IMG/VR virus record: IMGVR_UViG_3300036851_000092
Location: 1-45,353 of that record
Source: a virus
Direction: 5' to 3' (one strand)
DNA length: 45,353 bases
Shown one piece after another: positions 40,814-45,353 of this stretch (position 1 is the first letter of the stretch; each line of letters begins with the position of its first letter). The translations under genes and the position numbers were made by a program. The notes below the pieces were generated by a model. That model saw nothing but the letters and a program-made list of their open reading frames with translations. It made no database searches and was not told where the DNA came from.

Positions 40814-41542
40814 ATGCCATCCTTCCCCGGCAGAGCTGTTCCTGTTATTACATTCGTTAGGGAGACCACTACTGTACAATGGCTCGTTGCTGACTTGTTA
40901 CCTAATGTAGGATGGACACTATTGGTGGGTAAGCAAGGTCTTGGGAAGTCAACCTTTGCAGCACAGATGTGTAATGCTATTGCTAAAGGGGAGATGTTCT
41001 TAGGCAAGAAGACATTACAATGTGAGGTACTGTACATACAAGCTGATTCACCTACCGTTGAATGGCGAGAGATGTTGAAGAGGATAGCGCCTAGAGGTGT
41101 CTGGTACACAATGGTAGAGGTACCTAGCAAATGCTTGGCCAACCCTGATTATATTACAGGCATGAAGAACCTCATAGATAAGGTGAAACCAGGGCTATTA
41201 GTATTTGACAGCTTGTATAACCTTACTAACCTTCCTATCAATAGTGAAGGAGTGCTAGTACATATTAACCTGATGAAGAAACTAGCTGGTGACACTCCAT
41301 GGATACTTATCCATCATCCTCCACATAATGAAAGCAGAGCAGCTGGTCATCATAGCATAGCAGCTAATTGTAGCAATGAATGGGTACTGCTTAAGAACAA
41401 GTTGAAGATAGAGAAAGGTAGGTTAGTAAAGGATAAAGAGATATTACTAAGTAGAGATGAAGATGGATTGTGGATACTGAAGGATGATGGTGATAACGGT
41501 AGTGACAACTTAGTAGGCTTTGATAGTACACCTTACCTTTGA
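40814..41542 (+). CDS. RecA/DnaB-fold ATPase, RepA-like helicase candidate (242 aa)
   Basis: Walker A is GKQGLGKST (about 39-47), Walker B is PGLLVFDSL (about 129-137), and a sensor-like strand ILIHHPPHNESRAAGHHSI follows. This order fits AAA_25/RepA-type hexameric helicase ATPases. It could be the phage replicative helicase or loader, since no DnaB-like gene or primase is otherwise seen. It sits in the early block, away from the polymerase halves. Confidence 0.68.
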   Translation: MPSFPGRAVPVITFVRETTTVQWLVADLLPNVGWTLLVGKQGLGKSTFAAQMCNAIAKGEMFLGKKTLQCEVLYIQADSPTVEWREMLKRIAPRGVWYTMVEVPSKCLANPDYITGMKNLIDKVKPGLLVFDSLYNLTNLPINSEGVLVHINLMKKLAGDTPWILIHHPPHNESRAAGHHSIAANCSNEWVLLKNKLKIEKGRLVKDKEILLSRDEDGLWILKDDGDNGSDNLVGFDSTPYL

Positions 41543-41551
41543 GGAGGAGTT

Positions 41552-41740
41552 ATGTATCTGTATGTTTTATCAAATGGTTCGATGTTCTTTACCCATAACA
41601 GATTGCAGAAAGGAGTAGGCATTGCAGAGAAGGTGTATGTGCTAACTTATAACAAAGGACAGCTTATTCTTGATGTTATTAAGTCAACAGCAGGAGGCGA
41701 AGTGGGTAGTAGTTATTATGTGGGAGATGTCAATGGATGA
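41552..41740 (+). CDS. Early hypothetical protein (62 aa)
   Basis: ATG at 41552 has GGAGGAG upstream. The product (MYLYVLSNGSMFFTHNRLQK) is a small beta-rich protein with no cysteine motif. Function unknown. Confidence 0.5.
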   Translation: MYLYVLSNGSMFFTHNRLQKGVGIAEKVYVLTYNKGQLILDVIKSTAGGEVGSSYYVGDVNG

Positions 41741-41778
41741 GCTATTGATGCAATACAGCATCTTTGAGGGTACTACAA

Positions 41779-42024
41779 ATGACAAAACATGATGTAGATA
41801 TGTTGATACAAGTCTTCAGCGATGCTATTGTTCAAGCAGATGCAGTGAACATTGTATACACAAAGACACAGCATGGCGGGGTTAGGTTAGTTGCCGATAT
41901 GTTAGTGGATAAGCTGGCAAAGCAAGGTTACAATGCTGATAATATAATTGCAGAGATGTATGGTATAGTTATCAAGAAAAGAACAAAGCTGAATGAAGGT
42001 GGTAAGACATGGATGAACAGCTGA
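41779..42024 (+). CDS. Early hypothetical protein (81 aa)
   Basis: The frame opens at 41764, but ATG at 41779 has GAGGG about nine bases upstream. The product is mixed alpha/beta (MTKHDVDMLIQVFSDAIVQA) with a Lys-rich end. No family recognised. It overlaps the next gene by 16 bases. Confidence 0.5.
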   Translation: MTKHDVDMLIQVFSDAIVQADAVNIVYTKTQHGGVRLVADMLVDKLAKQGYNADNIIAEMYGIVIKKRTKLNEGGKTWMNS

Positions 42025-42257
42025 TACAACATAGCATCGTTGAATCACACCTGCGAATGGGTGTACGTGGCTGCACTAGTTGTCATATTGTCATAGCTGC
42101 ATCTGTTCGTGGTGTACTGGTTATTCATGATACATATACTTATGCTGATGGAGGATTAGCAGACTGTGTACCAGAGGTAGCAATGGCAGATGCTGTACAG
42201 CTAGCGTTGTATGGAGTGAATGAGTGTGTAAGGATGAGAGGAGGAAGAATACTATGA
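42009..42257 (+). CDS. Early hypothetical protein (82 aa)
   Basis: ATG at 42009 follows AAGGTGG. CTSC is present, but no second pair, so zinc binding is uncertain. The product is partly hydrophobic (CHIVIAASVRGVLVIHD). ATGA overlap with the next gene. Confidence 0.5.
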   Translation: MDEQLIQHSIVESHLRMGVRGCTSCHIVIAASVRGVLVIHDTYTYADGGLADCVPEVAMADAVQLALYGVNECVRMRGGRIL

Positions 42258-42430
42258 CAGCTACATTACAAGCAGGTGACAAAGCCATGCGTAATATTGT
42301 AACATTAACACTATCACAGCAGTATGCAGTATACAAGAGGATGGCAAGTATCTGTGTACTGTGTGCCATGTATGGTCTGTACAGGTATCACAATGACCTG
42401 GCACAAGCATTGTTAACTGGTGTTGACTAA
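42254..42430 (+). CDS. Early hypothetical protein (58 aa)
   Basis: ATG at 42254 overlaps the previous stop and has GGAGG upstream; the frame is open from 42224. A hydrophobic stretch (ASICVLCAMYGLYRYH) could be a membrane helix. Function unknown. Confidence 0.45.
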   Translation: MTATLQAGDKAMRNIVTLTLSQQYAVYKRMASICVLCAMYGLYRYHNDLAQALLTGVD

Positions 42431-42471
42431 TGTAGCAGTGCTATGAGTAACAGTTAACTAGTGGTACAACT

Positions 42472-42810
42472 ATGCCAAGAAGTGGTACAGGTTGGCGCTT
42501 TGCTGCACCTTCACAGGAAGCAAATATTGTGCGTAGTGCTTATTGTCCTGTTTGTCGTGTCAAGACTGTGGGGATATAAGGACTTGGTAAGCTGGTGTTG
42601 CAAACAGAGATAGCAGGCTATGAACGGTTAGAGGGGTGTATTCCTTTGGCTATGCTCTGTTGTAGTGATATTTGTGCAACTGTGTATGGACAGAGAATAG
42701 ATAGACTCAACCGTAACTATGTATCATCACATGAGGTGGACACCTTGCATCAGCTAGGCGCTGTCTGTGATGTTGCATCCTTGCATGCTCTTGACAATGA
42801 GCACATGTGA
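42472..42810 (+). pseudogene. Zinc-ribbon gene interrupted by in-frame TAA
   Basis: Reading from ATG 42472 gives 35 codons (MPRSGTGWRFAAPSQEANIV ... YCPVCRVKTVGI), then TAA at 42577-42579. The same frame continues past it to 42810 with CCSDIC about 40 residues later. CPVC and CCSDIC would make one ribbon in a full protein, so the stop looks like an interruption. GTG at 42595 could restart the second half. Pseudogene, recoded gene or sequencing error cannot be separated here. Confidence 0.45.
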
Positions 42811-42948
42811 TAGCTGTGCATATGACATATGTTGTGTAGCTATGCTTCATTGCTCCATGAGCTTGGCAAGGTAGATGGCTTAGGAATGGTGAGAAAGAGC
42901 TGTGTTGCACGTGGAACATTAACTGCATTGTCTTCACCACCACTACCA

Positions 42949-43020
42949 TGAACCATAGCTAGTATCCTCAGCATTGGCGCCCTTTGCACTCTGTGACCTA
43001 GGGTGGTTAGCTATGGTTCA
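42949..43020. repeat. Perfect 13-bp inverted repeat
   Basis: TGAACCATAGCTA (42949-42961) and TAGCTATGGTTCA (43008-43020) are exact complements around a 46-base loop containing GGCGCC and CCTAGG palindromes. It lies in the convergent region between blocks; a possible transcription end, origin or regulator site. Confidence 0.6.
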
Positions 43021-43064
43021 AGCTGTACTGATGGCTACTGTCTCTGCTAGGCCTGCTAGTTATG

Positions 43065-43140
43065 GTACAGTGAGTACTGTACAGTGTACACTTAGCCCTG
43101 GTACTGTTAGCCACTGCACACTGTACCTTTGTACTGTTAG
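43065..43140. repeat. Overlapping palindromes and direct repeats (GTAC-rich)
   Basis: GTACAGT-GAGT-ACTGTAC (43065-43082) is a hairpin with 7-bp arms. GTACAGTGT (43079-43087) and ACACTGTAC (43118-43126) make a second stem that shares bases with the first, so the two are alternatives. GTACTGTTAG recurs at 43101-43110 and 43131-43140. Competing stems of this kind can act as a switch or termination signal, but the role is unknown. Confidence 0.5.
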
Positions 43141-43501
43141 TACTATGTAGCACAGCTTGGTGACTAGTACTGAGTAGCCTGGTACTAGCTTGCCCTTGTT
43201 AAGCAGAGTGCATCATCCAGGGAACCCTGCTCATGACCAAGTATCCCCCTTTACATCCCCCAATGTTAAGCATAAAAAACAAAAACAATGTTCAACTTGT
43301 TGGTGATAGTTATTGCATCTGCTGGTTATTTTTTTCATGCTTTGGTAGCAGGTGTGAAGGTGAGGTGAAGTTAGCTAAGAGAGCAAGTGTGTAATAAACT
43401 GCTCAGAGTAACAAAACTGTTTGTTAACTTTGTGGTTGTTTTTGAAGCGTAGTAGCAGATGTGAAGATGGCTAGATATATCAGTAGTTGTTACAACAAAA
43501 G

Positions 43502-43864
43502 TTACGAAGATGTTGGCTTACTCTCGGCATTTGCTACTGCTTTATCCTGTTTCAGTTGTGCTACTTGTTCTGTAAGCATAGATACTTTATCCAACAATTG
43601 CTTAATCATCTTATCTTGCTTGCTTACTCTGCTATTAGTGTTCTTCTCTACAGTGTCAACAGTGTCTCCTACCGTTGTAACTTTATCAGCTACTGTTGTA
43701 ACTTTATCAACCATCTCTGTAACGTTGCTTGCTATTACACTCTGTTGCTTAACCGTCCTAACTTGTTGTAAGAATGTAGCTAACGTAATCAGTGTTGGTG
43801 GTATAGCAGCTACTAATATCACTACCGTTGTGTCTTCCATCGTACTACCTGTAAACCTTCTCAT
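43502..43864 (-). CDS. Holin-like protein: one membrane helix plus coiled coil (120 aa)
   Basis: Near the N-terminus VVILVAAIPPTLITLATFLQ is a membrane helix. After it, a long coiled coil with repeated DKVTTV(A/G)D units runs to about residue 105. This layout is common in small phage proteins often annotated as holins or membrane-linked accessory factors. ATG at 43840 has AGGT upstream and may be the start instead of 43864. It is the last gene of the leftward block. Confidence 0.6.
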   Translation of the reverse strand: MRRFTGSTMEDTTVVILVAAIPPTLITLATFLQQVRTVKQQSVIASNVTEMVDKVTTVADKVTTVGDTVDTVEKNTNSRVSKQDKMIKQLLDKVSMLTEQVAQLKQDKAVANAESKPTSS

Positions 43865-43865
43865 G

Positions 43866-44099
43866 TTAACTACAAGTGTTCAATAGTACAAGCTGATGTG
43901 TGTAACAGATATACTGCTCCCCTGTCACATCAGCAACAGTAACAAACTGTCCTTGCACTTGCTGCACCTTACCAACACTGTAATACTTAGTATTCACTTT
44001 GAATGACAGGTGCTTACTCCATGATGGAATAGCTGGTACAAATAGTACAGTATCCCCTACTGCTACAGCCCTCACCATCACATCCTCTGCTGCTGTCAT
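43866..44099 (-). CDS. Hypothetical protein (77 aa)
   Basis: A beta-rich soluble product (VGDTVLFVPAIPSW, then KYYSVGKVQQVQGQFVTVAD), which could be a small SH3- or OB-like barrel. ATG overlaps the previous stop as ATGA. It sits between an exported protein and the holin-like gene. Function unknown. Confidence 0.52.
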   Translation of the reverse strand: MTAAEDVMVRAVAVGDTVLFVPAIPSWSKHLSFKVNTKYYSVGKVQQVQGQFVTVADVTGEQYICYTHQLVLLNTCS

Positions 44100-44440
44100 G
44101 GTAAAGCATCCTTCACCACTGTATACACACAGATCATGCTCTGCCTAAGCATAGTACACCTGTACCTAATCATGTCCTTACTCACAGCAACTCTTCCACT
44201 GCTATCATGAGCAGAGATAGCATAACAATAACTCACTCCTACTTCACCTTCTGTATCTGTGTACATCCTTACACCACTAGGCAAGCTATGTGCATGAACG
44301 GCCCATCTGCCTTGACAGCTTGCATCCTTCAGTATGCTAAATGTCCCTGTAAAAGCTGGATAATCCCACTTAAAGCTGATAGCATGTGCAATGTAAGGTA
44401 TCATTAACAACAACCACAGAGCTAACATCACTGCGGACAT
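44096..44440 (-). CDS. Secreted Ig/Fn3-like protein (114 aa)
   Basis: The hydrophobic N-terminus ends AHA, a typical signal-peptidase site. The mature part has a VSYCYAISAHDSSG segment like the strand turns of fibronectin type III domains and four cysteines that may pair in the periplasm. ATG at 44440 has GGGAGG nine bases upstream; GTG at 44458 adds an Arg that would give the signal a basic start. One of seven exported candidates. Confidence 0.6.
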   Translation of the reverse strand: MSAVMLALWLLLMIPYIAHAISFKWDYPAFTGTFSILKDASCQGRWAVHAHSLPSGVRMYTDTEGEVGVSYCYAISAHDSSGRVAVSKDMIRYRCTMLRQSMICVYTVVKDALP

Positions 44441-44805
44441 GGACTGAAGCCTCCCCACTCTGCTCTGGCAATAACTGCTGCTTGCTGTGCTGCTGTGAGG
44501 TTACCAAAGCGTGTACAAGCATCTTGATGATCATTACCAGCAGTCTGTTGCTTATATCCTCTCAACATATCCACAATAAGATCACTCACAAATAGCTCCA
44601 AAGTGAGGGCTGGTAGTGGTGGTGTCAGTGCTGCTCTCCTGTTATTCTCCCTTATTAACATCCTATTCAACAGTGCCTTATTCACTGCATTAATACTGAG
44701 CACAGAAGGTGTCCCACCAAGGTCAATGGTAACTGTGTCAACTGCATTTGCAGTCAATGAAGTAAGTAACACTAACACAATAACACCAAGATATCTCATG
44801 CTCAT
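44428..44805 (-). CDS. Secreted protein of unknown function (125 aa)
   Basis: Residues 1-21 are a near-ideal Sec signal (MRYLGVIVLVLLTSLTANA, cut after ANA). The mature protein is mostly helical with two C-terminal cysteines (DACTRFG, FSPCPQ). ATG at 44805 has AAGGAGG upstream. It may act in the periplasm, for example in lysis or superinfection control; no catalytic motif is visible. Confidence 0.62.
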   Translation of the reverse strand: MSMRYLGVIVLVLLTSLTANAVDTVTIDLGGTPSVLSINAVNKALLNRMLIRENNRRAALTPPLPALTLELFVSDLIVDMLRGYKQQTAGNDHQDACTRFGNLTAAQQAAVIARAEWGGFSPCPQ

Positions 44806-44815
44806 GTCCACCTCC

Positions 44816-45268
44816 TTATCCTACTCTGAACCATTTGTTAGCTACTGCGTTATATTGAAAGCGAGCAAATCCTGCAATACTGAGTGTACTTAGCGTACCT
44901 ACAATTGTACCACTCCCAATGGTCAATGCTGTAATAACTTGTGAACTACTCATAGTTACAATGTCACCATCTATTGGTGTCAATGGTAAGTTAACAGTCA
45001 ATGTAGCTAATGTCCCACTTGGGTTAATAAGCAATGTAGTATTCCTGCTACTTGTTACAGCAATCGTATCACCTGTAATTGGTGTCACATACTGTGTTGT
45101 GAGTGGTGCAAAGTAATCAGTGCTGGAGTTAGCTAATGTACCATCAACTTTTGCTATTTGTGCAAATGGTGTTAACGTAAACAAGAAGATGACAGCTATA
45201 GCAGATAGAGACATCAGATATAAGACAATGACAATATTAATTGTAACGCGAGATGTGTTCAGTTGCAT
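44816..45268 (-). CDS. Fibre-tip-like beta protein with N-terminal membrane/signal segment (150 aa)
   Basis: ATG at 45268 follows GGGGTGA and overlaps the fibre stop across the circular junction (ATGcaacTGA). Residues about 11-37 are hydrophobic and end in PFAQ. The rest shows the pattern GDTIAVTSSRNTTLLINPSG, then PIDGDIVTMSSSQ and FQYNAVANKWFRVG, common to small tail-tip or receptor-binding domains of phages. Translational coupling to the fibre suggests the two act together. The long frame to 45322 has a worse start. Confidence 0.65.
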   Translation of the reverse strand: MQLNTSRVTINIVIVLYLMSLSAIAVIFLFTLTPFAQIAKVDGTLANSSTDYFAPLTTQYVTPITGDTIAVTSSRNTTLLINPSGTLATLTVNLPLTPIDGDIVTMSSSQVITALTIGSGTIVGTLSTLSIAGFARFQYNAVANKWFRVG

Positions 45269-45353
45269 ACATTCACCCCATTCAACCTCTTCGCAAGAGC
45301 ACCTGTCCCAGAGCCAGCACAAGGGTTTGCAATGGTGCAGTCACTACAATACC
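45227..45353. repeat. Terminal direct repeat, right copy
   Basis: Identical to bases 1-127. It carries the start of the fibre-tip-like gene and the last codons of the fibre gene (the fibre stop recurs at 45259). The fibre fragment here is not a second gene. Confidence 0.93.

Larger units (their letters stand above)
42811..43501. other. Convergent noncoding region, about 690 bp
   Basis: Rightward early genes end here and the leftward lysis/fibre block also ends here, so terminators for both are expected. No classic GC stem plus T-run is clear. On the minus strand a weak AACAA/TTGTT stem is followed by a T-rich run near 43275-43295. Several inverted repeats (42949-43020, 43065-43126) occupy its middle. 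No gene with a good SD was seen. Confidence 0.5.

Noticed and set aside
42707-42949. Minus-strand 80-codon frame at the convergent boundary
   Set aside because: His/Cys-rich but no SD and antisense to the interrupted ribbon gene; not supported.
43461-43886. Plus-strand 141-codon frame opposite the holin-like gene
   Set aside because: It is antisense to a repeat-rich coiled coil; Cys/Ser/Leu-rich composition is typical of a shadow frame.
1-45353. Genome-wide stop-codon recoding
   Set aside because: TAG, TGA and TAA all end well-supported genes; only two local in-frame stops were seen.
1-45353. CRISPR arrays, insertion sequences or lysogeny genes
   Set aside because: No regular repeat-spacer array, transposase, integrase or repressor could be recognised.

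Overview
The window is a complete, circularly closed assembly of a tailed bacteriophage of podovirus type. Its first 127 bases are repeated exactly as its last 127, so the unique circle is about 45,226 bp and the ends are an assembly overlap. The virion proteins are of podovirus kind: large terminase, portal, an N4-gp56-type major capsid protein, ejection proteins including one with a lytic transglycosylase domain, a nozzle-like protein and a head-tail adaptor. No tape measure, sheath, integrase, repressor, RNA polymerase or tRNA was recognised. I infer a lytic phage that relies on host RNA polymerase. Sec-type signal peptides and the transglycosylase suggest a Gram-negative host, which the sequence does not identify.

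The genes form four transcription blocks with two divergent and two convergent boundaries. Block 1 (minus, 5679 down to 33, then across the circle from 45268 down to 43502) holds a class II ribonucleotide reductase, small unknown genes, a long fibre, a fibre-tip-like protein and membrane or exported proteins that may act in lysis. Block 2 (plus, 6069-29524) holds a PD-(D/E)XK-like protein, terminase, portal, scaffold, capsid, cupin-like protein, ejection proteins, nozzle, fibre, holin candidate, adaptor and a tailspike-like protein. Block 3 (minus, 36085-29567) holds replication and recombination genes: a Sak4-like ATPase, small zinc-finger proteins, and a family A DNA polymerase split into a uracil-DNA-glycosylase/3'-5' exonuclease polypeptide and a palm/fingers polypeptide with a zinc-ribbon gene between them. 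Block 4 (plus, 36509-42810) is a run of small, tightly overlapping early genes, many zinc-ribbon-like, with one RecA/DnaB-type ATPase.

The features most worth a second look are these. (1) The UDG-fused polymerase is split in two, with divergent motifs B and C. (2) Several intergenic regions (33370-33528, 36127-36220, 36785-36861, 42949-43126) carry nested perfect inverted repeats that could fold as multi-branched RNA or DNA. (3) Seven proteins, including fibres and the tailspike, carry apparent Sec signal peptides. (4) A 17-codon reading frame repeats the redox-active C-terminal tail of the reductase together with its gene junction. (5) Two zinc-ribbon genes are interrupted by in-frame stop codons. 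Boundaries were chosen from Shine-Dalgarno (SD) spacing and stop/start overlaps; several genes of 26-58 codons were read directly from the sequence.
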